Origin: Rhodospirillales bacterium
Lineage (GTDB): Bacteria > Pseudomonadota > Alphaproteobacteria > UBA828
DNA: 11,271 bases
Assembly: GCA_026712885.1 (NCBI GenBank)
Contig: JAPOPO010000428.1
Span: 1-11,271, forward strand
Reading direction: 5' to 3'
The translations under genes were made by a program, and so were the position numbers. The notes under the pieces are model-generated. The model was not told the origin of the DNA. It did not search any database and saw only the letters and a program-made list of their open reading frames with translations. Each line of letters opens with the position of its first letter. Within the stretch, counting starts at the first letter, position 1. Positions 1 to 6,440 of the stretch are shown here, piece after piece.

Positions 1-1347
1 ACCGGGGAATTGCAGCAATCGCTCATGCTCTATCCGCTGGCGATCGGCGGCGCCTGCATCCTGGCCTCGGTGATCGGGACATTCTTCGTCCGCCTCGGCA
101 AGAGCCAGAAGATCATGCCCGCGCTCTATCGCGGCTTCCTGGTCTCGGCGGTGCTCTCGGCCGTCGCGTTCTATCCCATCACCGACTGGGTGGTGGGCTG
201 GAACACCGAGTTCACGGTCAGTGGCGTGACGGCCTCAGGCCTCGACCTCTTCCTCTGCGGGCTGATCGGGCTGGTGGTGACCGGCCTGATGATCTGGGTC
301 ACCGAGTACTACACGTCGACCGAGTTTGGACCGGTGCGCGGCATCGCCAAGGCATCCACGACCGGCGACGCCACCAACATCATTCAGGGTCTTGCGGTCT
401 CGATGCAGGCGACGGCTATCCCCGCGATTATCATCTCGGCGGGAATCATCCTCGCCTTCCTCGCCGCCGGCCTCTTCGGCATCGCGATCGCGGTGACCGC
501 GATGCTGGCGCTCGCCGGCATGGTAGTGGCGCTGGATGCCTACGGTCCGGTGACCGACAACGCCGGCGGCATCGCCGAGATGGCGAACTTGGACGAGGAC
601 GTGCGCAAGACCACCGACGCGTTGGACGCGGTCGGCAACACCACCAAGGCGGTGACCAAGGGGTACGCGATTGCCTCGGCGGGGCTTGCTGCGCTCGTGC
701 TCTTTGCCGCTTATACCGAGGACGTGACGCGATACTTCCCGGATGTCGAGCTCGACTTCTCGTTGAGCAACCCCTATGTGGTCGTCGGCCTCTTCTACGG
801 TGGCCTCCTGCCCTTCCTCTTCGGCTCGATGGCGATGCTGGCGGTCGGCCGGGCTGCGGGCGCTGTGGTGCTTGAGGTGCGCCGACAGTTCCGAGAAATT
901 CCCGGCATCATGGAGGGCACCGCCAAGCCGGAATACGGCCGCGCCGTCGATCTGCTCACCAAGGCGGCCATCCGCGAGATGATCCTGCCCTCGCTGTTGC
1001 CGATCCTGGCGCCGATCCTGCTCTATATCGTGATCTGGGCCATCGCAGGCCAGTCGGCGGGTTTCTCGGCGCTCGGCGCGGCGCTGGTCGGCACGATCGT
1101 CACCGGGCTATTCCTCGCCATCGCCATGACCGCCGGCGGCGGCGCCTGGGACAATGCCAAGAAGTACATCGAGGACGGCAACTACGGCGTCAAGGGCTCG
1201 GAGAGCCACAAGGCCGCGGTCACCGGCGATACGGTGGGCGACCCCTACAAGGACACCGCCGGGCCAGCCATCAACCCGATGATCAAGATCACCAATATCG
1301 TGGCGATCCTGCTGCTGGCCATCATCGCGAAGTTTGTCTCCGGTTGA
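1..1347 (+). CDS. hppA: Membrane-bound proton-translocating pyrophosphatase, C-terminal part (partial at left edge)
   Basis: This enzyme couples hydrolysis of pyrophosphate to proton export across the cytoplasmic membrane. The frame is open from base 1 and ends at TGA 1345-1347. About 448 residues remain of a family usually near 700, so the N-terminus lies outside the window. TTG at 10 is not the true start. Family signatures are visible: YGPVTDNAGGIAEM from base 541, GNTTKAVTKGYA from base 634, and the C-terminal cytoplasmic block GGGAWDNAKKYIEDG with TVGDPYKDTAGPAINPM. Many hydrophobic segments (for example around 421-540, 661-715, 781-860, 985-1140, 1285-1340) fit a multi-pass membrane protein. 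The K-x-x-T pattern (Lys codon 646-648) is the one known in K+-independent H+ pumps; K+-dependent members have Ala there. It is convergent with bamE, 41 bp apart. The family call is very secure; K+ independence is inferred from the motif. Confidence 0.96.
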   Translation, partial: TGELQQSLMLYPLAIGGACILASVIGTFFVRLGKSQKIMPALYRGFLVSAVLSAVAFYPITDWVVGWNTEFTVSGVTASGLDLFLCGLIGLVVTGLMIWVTEYYTSTEFGPVRGIAKASTTGDATNIIQGLAVSMQATAIPAIIISAGIILAFLAAGLFGIAIAVTAMLALAGMVVALDAYGPVTDNAGGIAEMANLDEDVRKTTDALDAVGNTTKAVTKGYAIASAGLAALVLFAAYTEDVTRYFPDVELDFSLSNPYVVVGLFYGGLLPFLFGSMAMLAVGRAAGAVVLEVRRQFREIPGIMEGTAKPEYGRAVDLLTKAAIREMILPSLLPILAPILLYIVIWAIAGQSAGFSALGAALVGTIVTGLFLAIAMTAGGGAWDNAKKYIEDGNYGVKGSESHKAAVTGDTVGDPYKDTAGPAINPMIKITNIVAILLLAIIAKFVSG

Positions 1348-1388
1348 TGCGCCCGAACGCCGAAGGGGGAGCGACGGGGGGAGCCGCC

Positions 1389-1880
1389 CTACTGGCCGGG
1401 CGCGGTCGGCCGGCCGATATTGCCGAGGAGCTGCTCCAGCAGGCCGAGGTCGCGGCCGCGCGTCGGGCTTTCCTCCTCGACCGGATCGATCGCGCGCGCC
1501 TCTTCGGTCAATACCGACGCGACCTCGGTCACGACGCCGCTCTCGTCGAAGGCGATCACGATGACGCTTTGGTCGACCAGTTCGGGCGCATTGAACGCCG
1601 TCGTCTCCGTGAGGCGGCTGATGTAGTACCAGCGCGCGTCGTCGAAGGTCCCCACCGCGGACGGCGTGCCCAGCAGGCGCGCAACTTCCGCTCGGGTCTG
1701 CACGCCGGGCTTGATCTCCGCCAGCGCTTCCGGGTCGCTGATATGGCCTTGCTGGTGGACGAGCGGTGTGCAGCCGGCGAGGAGCGCCACCGCCAACGCG
1801 CAGCCCAGCAGGGCGCGTCTGCCGCGCCAGCCTGGCGCGCGCGCTGCGGCATTCCCTGCGTGTCTGCGCCGGAGCCTCAT
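1389..1880 (-). CDS. bamE: Outer membrane protein assembly factor BamE (SmpA/OmlA lipoprotein)
   Basis: BamE is a small lipoprotein of the BAM complex, which folds beta-barrel proteins into the outer membrane. The chosen start (ATG at 1880-1878) gives 163 residues. It has an Arg-rich N-terminus, a hydrophobic stretch at about residues 23-36 and a lipobox LAGC with the lipidated Cys at 37. The SmpA/OmlA domain follows (about 48-125), with the typical IKPGVQTRAEVARLLGTPS segment, a WYYIS strand and VIAFDESGVV. A longer start at 1949 would add 23 residues before the signal peptide. The start at 1880 is preferred because GGAGG lies 8 bases upstream and the signal peptide then sits properly. The C-terminal tail is Glu- and Arg-rich without clear homology. 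It diverges from the cytochrome bc1 chaperone gene across 92 bp. Confidence 0.92.
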   Translation of the reverse strand: MRLRRRHAGNAAARAPGWRGRRALLGCALAVALLAGCTPLVHQQGHISDPEALAEIKPGVQTRAEVARLLGTPSAVGTFDDARWYYISRLTETTAFNAPELVDQSVIVIAFDESGVVTEVASVLTEEARAIDPVEEESPTRGRDLGLLEQLLGNIGRPTAPGQ

Positions 1881-1888
1881 GGAAGCCA

Positions 1889-1893
1889 CCTCC
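1889..1893 (-). promoter_or_regulatory. Ribosome binding site deciding the bamE start
   Basis: GGAGG on the minus strand lies 8 bases before ATG 1880-1878. It supports that start over the upstream in-frame ATG at 1949, which would push the signal peptide inside the protein. Confidence 0.7.
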
Positions 1894-1972
1894 GCTCGCT
1901 GAGCCGCGCCAACCTGCGCGCGTTGTCGGAGCGTGTCAACGGCGCGCACGGTGCAGGGCAGAACGGTTCGTC

Positions 1973-2569
1973 ATGGCGGTCGGGCGCGTCTGGCGCCATC
2001 TGAAAAGGCGCAAGCGCCGGCGCGAGGCGGCCCGCCGCCTCTACACGGCGGCAGTGCGCCAGGCGCGCGATCCCATCCTCTACACCGAAGGCGGGGTTGC
2101 GGACACGCTAGACGGGCGATTCGACCTGATCGTGCTGCACGTGGTGACGCTGATGCGCAGGCTGCGCCAGTGCGAGGAGGCGGGCCGGCAAATGAGCCAG
2201 GCGCTCTTCGACGTGATGTTCGATGACATGGACCAGAGCCTGCGGGAGATGGGCGTCGGCGACCTGCGCGTCGGCAAGCGGGTGAAGCAGATGGCGCGCG
2301 CCTTCTACGGGCGCGCCAAGGCCTACGACCAGGCCTTCGAGCCGGCGCCGGGGGCGGAACGCCGCCGAGCCATCGCCGAGGCGCTGGAGCGCAACGTCTT
2401 CAACAACGAACCGCCACCCGCCGCCCGCGTGCTCGAGATGGCCGCCTATGTCGAGACGCTGCTGGACGCGCTCGATCGCCAGAGCCCGGTGGCGCTGCTG
2501 GGCGGCGAGGGCGACCTGCCGCCGGTGCCTCCGCTCGCGGCCGCGCCTGCAGCCGAGGGCGGCCAGTGA
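1973..2569 (+). CDS. Ubiquinol-cytochrome c chaperone (CBP3-domain protein)
   Basis: The 198-residue protein belongs to the ubiquinol-cytochrome c chaperone family (CBP3 domain). Its mitochondrial members, Cbp3/UQCC1, bind newly made cytochrome b and help assemble the bc1 complex. The bacterial role is inferred from that. The domain covers about residues 25-170. Its diagnostic block is LFDVMFDDMDQSLREMGVGD (78-97), followed by VGKRVKQMARAFYGRAKAYD. The N-terminus is strongly basic (RHLKRRKRRREAARR) and the C-terminus is a low-complexity Ala/Pro tail. ATG 1973 was chosen because homology-like sequence begins there and the in-frame extension upstream runs across the bamE divergent region. There is no strong Shine-Dalgarno before it. 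It overlaps the next gene by 4 bases (GTGA 2566-2569), implying coupled translation. Confidence 0.88.
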   Translation: MAVGRVWRHLKRRKRRREAARRLYTAAVRQARDPILYTEGGVADTLDGRFDLIVLHVVTLMRRLRQCEEAGRQMSQALFDVMFDDMDQSLREMGVGDLRVGKRVKQMARAFYGRAKAYDQAFEPAPGAERRRAIAEALERNVFNNEPPPAARVLEMAAYVETLLDALDRQSPVALLGGEGDLPPVPPLAAAPAAEGGQ

Positions 2570-3138
2570 GCGCCGACGCGCCCGCCGGTGCCGGTGGCCG
2601 GCGCCTGATTACGGCGGAGGAAGTGGTCCCGCGCGGCCTTACCCTCATGTTCGAGGCCGATGCCGAGGAGAGGGCGGCCCTCGCGCGTCGCCTCGACCTC
2701 ATGTCGCTGGAAGCACTCACGGCGCAGCTCCGCTTCGAGCCGGCCGAGGAGGCCGAGGGCGCCATCCGCGTGACCGGGACGATCAGGGCGGGGCTCGTTC
2801 AGAGCTGCGTCGTGACGCTCGAGCCCGTGCCTCGAACGCTGAGCGAGTCCATCGCCGTCCTCTACGCCCCGCTGCCCGCCGAGCAGCCCGAGCATGAGGT
2901 CGAGGTCTCGGCAGAGGGCGATGAGGCCGAGCCGGTGCCCGACGACGGCATCGATGTGGGCGCGATGGTGGCGGAGCACCTCGCCCTCTTTCTCGACCCC
3001 TATCCGCGCCATCCGGACGCGCCGGATGGCCCACTCACCTACTCGGCGGGCGACGACGAGCAGAAAAAGGACGCGCCGGGCGACGATGGGGCCACCGGAC
3101 CCTTCGCGGCGCTTGGCCAACTGAAAAGCAAGTTGTAA
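2566..3138 (+). CDS. DUF177 (YceD-family) domain-containing protein
   Basis: This 190-residue protein starts at GTG 2566, overlapping the preceding stop by 4 bases. It is the DUF177/YceD protein commonly found just upstream of rpmF. Family members have been linked to large-subunit rRNA and ribosome metabolism, but the molecular role is poorly defined. Visible landmarks are a beta-rich core at about residues 45-100 with the conserved QSCVVTLEPV segment (79-88), and an acidic linker. The signature IDVGAMVAEHLALFLDPYPR (129-148) follows, then the short C-terminal motif PFAALGQLKSKL. The Cys at 81 stands alone, so there is no zinc site within this protein. Family assignment is strong from motifs and position; the function is not assigned here. 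Confidence 0.88.
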   Translation: MSADAPAGAGGRRLITAEEVVPRGLTLMFEADAEERAALARRLDLMSLEALTAQLRFEPAEEAEGAIRVTGTIRAGLVQSCVVTLEPVPRTLSESIAVLYAPLPAEQPEHEVEVSAEGDEAEPVPDDGIDVGAMVAEHLALFLDPYPRHPDAPDGPLTYSAGDDEQKKDAPGDDGATGPFAALGQLKSKL

Positions 3139-3220
3139 TGTGCGAGTCGATCGTGTAGTGCCGGCGCGGTCGACGCGATCCAGTTGAAGCGACGACGCGG
3201 CGTCGGCGCACTCAAGCGGT

Positions 3221-3226
3221 GAGAAG
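3221..3226 (+). promoter_or_regulatory. Ribosome binding site of rpmF
   Basis: GAGAAG lies 6 bases before ATG 3233 and supports the start of this short gene. The 94-bp gap between DUF177 and rpmF (3139-3232) shows no convincing promoter or terminator. Confidence 0.5.
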
Positions 3227-3232
3227 CTATCC

Positions 3233-3412
3233 ATGGCCGTCCCCAAGAAGAAAGTGTCCCGTGCGCGGCGCGGGAGCCGTCGCTCCCATGACGCGTTGGC
3301 GAAAGCCAACCCGGCTGAATGCCCCAATTGCGGCGAGCACAAGCTGCCCCACCATGTGTGTCGGGCCTGCGGCTACTACAGGGGCCGCGAGGTGATCGAG
3401 GGCGAGGCCTAG
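3233..3412 (+). CDS. rpmF: 50S ribosomal protein L32
   Basis: This 59-residue protein of the large ribosomal subunit starts MAVPKKKVSRARRGSRRSHD, the hallmark L32 N-terminus. It contains a zinc-ribbon motif with Cys at 30, 33, 43 and 46 (CPNC...CRAC), followed by GYYRGREVI. The length matches the family. It is the zinc-binding (C+) form, not the Cys-free paralogue some bacteria use under zinc starvation. It lies between DUF177 and plsX, the usual rpmF-plsX-fabH order, which ties ribosome and membrane-lipid synthesis together. The gap to plsX is 31 bp. Confidence 0.97.
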   Translation: MAVPKKKVSRARRGSRRSHDALAKANPAECPNCGEHKLPHHVCRACGYYRGREVIEGEA

Positions 3413-3443
3413 CCCAACACCAGGCCGAAGCGAAGGCCCGCGG

Positions 3444-4496
3444 ATGAGCAAATCGGAGATCGTGATCGCCCTTGATGCGATGGGCGGAGACGGGGCTCCC
3501 GACGTGGTGATCCGGGGCGCCAACATCGCCCGCGTGCGCTATCCGCGCATGCGCTTCATGTTTTTCGGCAAGGAGTCGGCGATCGTCGCGGGCCTGGCGA
3601 AATTCAAGCGCCTGAAGTCGGTCAGCACCGTCCACCATGCCGACGCGGTGATCGCCGACACAGACAAGCCGGTGCAGGCCCTGCGCCAGCGCCAGGGCTC
3701 GAGCATGCGGCTCGCCATCGACGCCGTCGGCGAGAAGGCGGCGCACGGCGTGGTCTCGGCGGGCAACACAGGCGCGCTCATGGCGCTGTCCAAGATCACG
3801 CTCAAGACCCTGCCGGGCATCGGGCGGCCCGCGATGGGGTCGATCGTGCCGACGGTGCGGGGCGAGAGTGTAATGCTCGATCTCGGCGCGAACATCGACT
3901 GTGATTCGACGACGCTCGCGCAGTTCGCCGTGATGGGCGAGGTCTTCGCGCGCAACGTGCTCGGCGTCCGCGAGCCGACGGTGGGCCTGCTCAACATCGG
4001 CACCGAAGAGTTGAAGGGCTCGGAGACGATCCGCACGGCCGCCGCGACGCTCCGCGGCTCCGGCCTGCCCATCAAGTTCCACGGCTTCGTCGAGGCTGAT
4101 GACATCGCCGCCGGCACGGTCGATGTGATCGCCACCGACGGCTTCGCCGGCAACATCGCGCTCAAGTCGGCGGAGGGCACGGCGCGCCTCTATACCGAGT
4201 ACCTGAAGAGCGCGTTCCGGCGTTCACTGTTCTCGCGCCTCGGTTACCTGCTGGCGCGGCCGGCGCTGCGCCTGCTGAGGGAGCGGGTCGACCCCCGCGC
4301 CTATAACGGTGCGATGTTCCTGGGCGTCAACGGGGTCGTTGTGAAGAGCCACGGCGGAACCGACCACAAGGGCTTCGCCAATGCCATCGGTGTCGCCTTC
4401 GACATGGTGAGCCAGGGGATCAATCCCAAGATCATCGACGAGCTTTCGCGCCTCGAGCTTGCCGCCCTGCCGGAGCCAAAGAGGGCTGCGCTTTAG
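3444..4496 (+). CDS. plsX: Phosphate acyltransferase PlsX
   Basis: PlsX converts acyl-ACP and phosphate to acyl-phosphate, the donor used by PlsY in the first step of phospholipid synthesis. It is a peripheral membrane enzyme. The product has 350 residues, normal for the family. Visible motifs are IALDAMGGDGAPD at 8-20, SAGNTGALMAL at 105-115, VMLDLGANIDC, VGLLNIGTEELKG, VIATDGFAGNIALKS and, near the end, FLGVNGVVVKSHGGTDHKGF. The start at ATG 3444 has AAGG 7 bases upstream, and the catalytic N-terminus follows directly. fabH begins 2 bases after the stop, so the two are almost certainly co-transcribed and probably translationally linked. No oddities were seen. Confidence 0.97.
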   Translation: MSKSEIVIALDAMGGDGAPDVVIRGANIARVRYPRMRFMFFGKESAIVAGLAKFKRLKSVSTVHHADAVIADTDKPVQALRQRQGSSMRLAIDAVGEKAAHGVVSAGNTGALMALSKITLKTLPGIGRPAMGSIVPTVRGESVMLDLGANIDCDSTTLAQFAVMGEVFARNVLGVREPTVGLLNIGTEELKGSETIRTAAATLRGSGLPIKFHGFVEADDIAAGTVDVIATDGFAGNIALKSAEGTARLYTEYLKSAFRRSLFSRLGYLLARPALRLLRERVDPRAYNGAMFLGVNGVVVKSHGGTDHKGFANAIGVAFDMVSQGINPKIIDELSRLELAALPEPKRAAL

Positions 4497-4498
4497 CC

Positions 4499-5470
4499 AT
4501 GCGCCGCTCCCGGCTGGTCGGCTGTGGCGCCTACCTCCCCGACCGCGTGCTCAGCAATGACGAGCTGTCGGCGCGTATCGACACCAGCGACGAGTGGATC
4601 AAGACCCGAACCGGCATCAGGCAGCGCCATGTCGCCGCCGATGACCAGCTGACCTCCGACCTCGCCTGCGCGGCGAGCAGGGCGGCGCTGGAGGCGGCGG
4701 GTATCGGTGCCGACGCGCTCGATTTGTTGGTGCTGGCGACGTCTACGCCGGACAACACGTTCCCCGCCACCGCGACCAAGGTGCAGGCCAGGCTCGGCAT
4801 GACCGGCGGTATCGCCTTCGACGTCCAGGCCGTGTGTGCGGGCTTCGTCTGCGCGCTTTCGGTGGCCGACAGCATGGTCCGGAGCGGCGCTGCCAACACG
4901 GCGCTCATCGTCGGCGCCGAGACCTATTCGCGCATCCTCGACTGGGACGACCGCCAGACCTGCGTGCTCTTCGGAGATGGCGCAGGCGCCGCCGTTCTGC
5001 AAGCGGACACCGGCGCCGGTACCACGGCTGACCGGGGCGTGCTCGCGGTTCGCATGCGCTCCGACGGGCGCCATTACCAGGCGCTCTATGTGGACGGCGG
5101 GGTCTCCTCCACCCAGACCTCCGGTTACTTGAGGATGCAGGGGCGCGAGGTCTTTCGCCACGCCGTGGCCAATCTGGCGGAGATCGCGGGCGAGGCGCTG
5201 GATGCCGCCGGCGTCGGCGCTGACCAGGTCGACTGGCTGATGCCACACCAGGCGAAACGCCGGATCATCGACGCGACCCGAAAGAAGATCCGAATTCCGG
5301 CGGAAAAGACCATCGTGACCGTGGACCGCCACGCCAACACCTCGTCCGCCTCCATCCCGCTCGCGCTCAAGGCCGGCATCGACGATGGCCGGATTACGCC
5401 GGGCGATCTGCTGGTGATCGAGGCGATCGGCGGCGGGCTGGTCTGGGGCGCCGGCGTCATTCGCCTCTAA
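4499..5470 (+). CDS. fabH: 3-oxoacyl-[ACP] synthase III (KAS III)
   Basis: FabH condenses acetyl-CoA (or another short acyl-CoA) with malonyl-ACP to start fatty-acid synthesis. The product has 323 residues, the standard size, with a thiolase fold. The catalytic triad is intact: Cys113 in AVCAGF, His250 in MPHQAKRRI and Asn280 in RHANTSSASIP. Other family blocks include DEWIKTRTGI (31-40), LFGDGAGAAVL (158-168) and the C-terminal GGGLVWGAGV. The start is 2 bases after the plsX stop, so initiation probably depends on coupling; only a distant GAGGG lies upstream. It is followed by a 115-bp non-coding gap before ihfA. Substrate chain preference cannot be judged from sequence alone. Confidence 0.97.
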   Translation: MRRSRLVGCGAYLPDRVLSNDELSARIDTSDEWIKTRTGIRQRHVAADDQLTSDLACAASRAALEAAGIGADALDLLVLATSTPDNTFPATATKVQARLGMTGGIAFDVQAVCAGFVCALSVADSMVRSGAANTALIVGAETYSRILDWDDRQTCVLFGDGAGAAVLQADTGAGTTADRGVLAVRMRSDGRHYQALYVDGGVSSTQTSGYLRMQGREVFRHAVANLAEIAGEALDAAGVGADQVDWLMPHQAKRRIIDATRKKIRIPAEKTIVTVDRHANTSSASIPLALKAGIDDGRITPGDLLVIEAIGGGLVWGAGVIRL

Positions 5471-5479
5471 GATGCTGTA

Positions 5480-5511
5480 CCGGCCCAACAATTGCGCATG
5501 GGCCCGGGTTT
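5480..5511 (+). terminator. Possible weak terminator after fabH
   Basis: GGCCCA 5482-5487 can pair with TGGGCC 5499-5504 across an 11-base loop. Two further CC/GG pairs form with a one-base bulge, and a short TTT follows (5509-5511). It sits 10 bases after the fabH stop. The U-run is too short for a strong intrinsic terminator, so this could be partial attenuation or chance in GC-rich DNA. Confidence 0.3.
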
Positions 5512-5527
5512 GACCTGCGCGTGATGG

Positions 5528-5556
5528 TTGACGCTTGGGCGCCGAGGCAGTACCGT
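5528..5556 (+). promoter_or_regulatory. Candidate sigma-70-type promoter for ihfA
   Basis: TTGACG (5528-5533) matches the -35 consensus at five of six positions. After a 17-base spacer it is followed by TACCGT (5551-5556), which keeps the key first two and last bases of a -10 box. It lies 30 bases before the ihfA start, leaving room for a short leader with the ribosome binding site. This is the only clear gap inside the plus-strand block where a new promoter would be expected. No experimental support. Confidence 0.35.
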
Positions 5557-5570
5557 GGCGCGAGCATAAA

Positions 5571-5576
5571 GGGAGG
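5571..5576 (+). promoter_or_regulatory. Ribosome binding site of ihfA
   Basis: GGGAGG lies 9 bases before ATG 5586. It fixes the start there rather than at earlier in-frame ATG or GTG codons that would precede the HU/IHF domain. Confidence 0.65.
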
Positions 5577-5585
5577 CGGGAGACA

Positions 5586-5954
5586 ATGGCCGGGCGAACG
5601 GTCACCCGCGCCGATCTCGCCGAGGCTGTCTTCCGCGAAATCGGCCTATCGCGCAAGGAGTCGACGGATCTGGTTGAATCCGTCCTCGGCCTGGTCGCCG
5701 ATGCGCTCGCGCGCGGCGAGCCGGTGAAGATTTCCTCCTTTGGCAGCTTCAGCGCGCGGATGAAGGGCCAGCGTATCGGCCGCAACCCGAAGACCGGCGA
5801 AGAGGTGCCCATCCTGCCGCGCCGTGTGCTGGTATTCCGCGCGTCCCACGTGTTGAAGGATCGCATCAATGACTCGCTCGCGCCCGCCGAAGAGGGCGAG
5901 GGCGTGGAGATAGTCCTGGATGGCGAACGGCCCGGCGGGCCGGCCTCCTTCTAG
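5586..5954 (+). CDS. ihfA: Integration host factor subunit alpha
   Basis: IHF-alpha pairs with IHF-beta to bind and sharply bend DNA, acting in chromosome organisation, recombination and transcription. The protein has 122 residues. The HU/IHF fold covers about residues 5-96: helices with TRADLAEAVFREIGLSRKES, the core VKISSFGSF (48-56), and the DNA-inserting arm GRNPKTGEEVPI (65-76), with the intercalating Pro at 68. The alpha subunit is chosen over beta because of the N-terminal sequence and the fabH-ihfA-MerR order. The C-terminus extends past the usual end at about residue 100 with an acidic, Gly-rich tail (about 100-122) of no known role. The next gene starts 3 bases after the stop. Confidence 0.95.
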   Translation: MAGRTVTRADLAEAVFREIGLSRKESTDLVESVLGLVADALARGEPVKISSFGSFSARMKGQRIGRNPKTGEEVPILPRRVLVFRASHVLKDRINDSLAPAEEGEGVEIVLDGERPGGPASF

Positions 5955-5957
5955 TCG

Positions 5958-6371
5958 ATGCCAGGCGCCGAGCCCGCGAGCGCGGGCGTTCCGAAATCGC
6001 CGGACGCATTTCGCACGATCGGCGAGGTCTCCGAGGAGCTTGCCGTACCGCAGCACGTGCTGCGCTTCTGGGAAACCAAGTTTCCCCAGATCAGGCCGCT
6101 CAAGCGGGGCGGTGGGCGGCGCTACTACCGGCCAGAGGATGTGGCGCTGCTACGGCATATCCGGCACCTGCTTCATGCCGAGGGCTACACCGTGCGCGGC
6201 GTGCAAAAGCTGCTGCGCGAGCGGGCGTCGAGACCGGCCCCCGCACTCGCGGCACCCGATCAGATCGAGGCGGAAAGTCGTCTCGACCCCGAAGACCGCG
6301 CCCGCGCCACCCGCATCCTCGACGAGCTCTGCACCCTGCGCGACATGCTGCGCGGCCGGTCTACGGCCTGA
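5958..6371 (+). CDS. MerR-family transcriptional regulator
   Basis: This small DNA-binding protein has 137 residues. A MerR-type winged helix-turn-helix covers about residues 17-88: FRTIGEVSEELAVPQHVLRF, WETKFPQI, RPLKRGGGRRYYRPEDV, then LLHAEGYTVRGVQKLLRE. The remaining ~45 residues are a charged helix with no recognised effector domain and only one Cys (125), so metal sensing like classical MerR is unlikely. This compact regulator regularly follows ihfA in alphaproteobacteria. Its target and signal are unknown to me. ATG 5958 lies 3 bases after the ihfA stop with no clear ribosome binding site, suggesting coupled translation. A slightly later start is possible because the first ~15 residues lie outside the domain. 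Confidence 0.9.
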   Translation: MPGAEPASAGVPKSPDAFRTIGEVSEELAVPQHVLRFWETKFPQIRPLKRGGGRRYYRPEDVALLRHIRHLLHAEGYTVRGVQKLLRERASRPAPALAAPDQIEAESRLDPEDRARATRILDELCTLRDMLRGRSTA

Positions 6372-6392
6372 CCCGCATTTCTCGAGTCGGTC

Positions 6393-6418
6393 GCGGTCTG
6401 CGAACAACCGCAGGCCGC
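6393..6418. terminator. Hairpin between convergent MerR gene and ccdA (possible bidirectional terminator)
   Basis: GCGGTCTGCG (6393-6402) pairs with CGCAGGCCGC (6409-6418) over 10 bp, with one G-U wobble and a 6-base loop. It lies in the 69-bp gap between two converging genes, where a shared terminator is expected. No U-run follows on either strand, so it is not a classical intrinsic terminator. Confidence 0.4.
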
Positions 6419-6440
6419 AAGAACCGCGGGAAATTACTGG

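Noticed and set aside
1344..2003. Plus-strand open frame opposite bamE
   Set aside because: The opposite strand carries a lipobox and a SmpA/OmlA domain with a good ribosome binding site. The plus-strand frame is its shadow.
3139..3232. Short GC-rich inverted segments between DUF177 and rpmF that might be a leader structure
   Set aside because: The stems are short, overlapping and of the kind expected by chance at this GC content. No U-run or anti-terminator arrangement is visible.
2446..4082. Minus-strand open frames opposite DUF177, rpmF and plsX
   Set aside because: They cover well-supported plus-strand genes, including the L32 gene, and show no domain, signal peptide or ribosome binding site of their own.
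4493..5869. 458-codon minus-strand open frame opposite fabH and ihfA
   Set aside because: fabH and ihfA on the plus strand are unmistakable with full active-site and DNA-binding motifs. The minus-strand product has no recognisable domain and spans two genes.
6372..6440. Possible tRNA gene after the MerR regulator, a place where some alphaproteobacteria have one
   Set aside because: The 69-bp gap is too short for a tRNA and shows no cloverleaf arms or T-loop sequence, only a simple hairpin.
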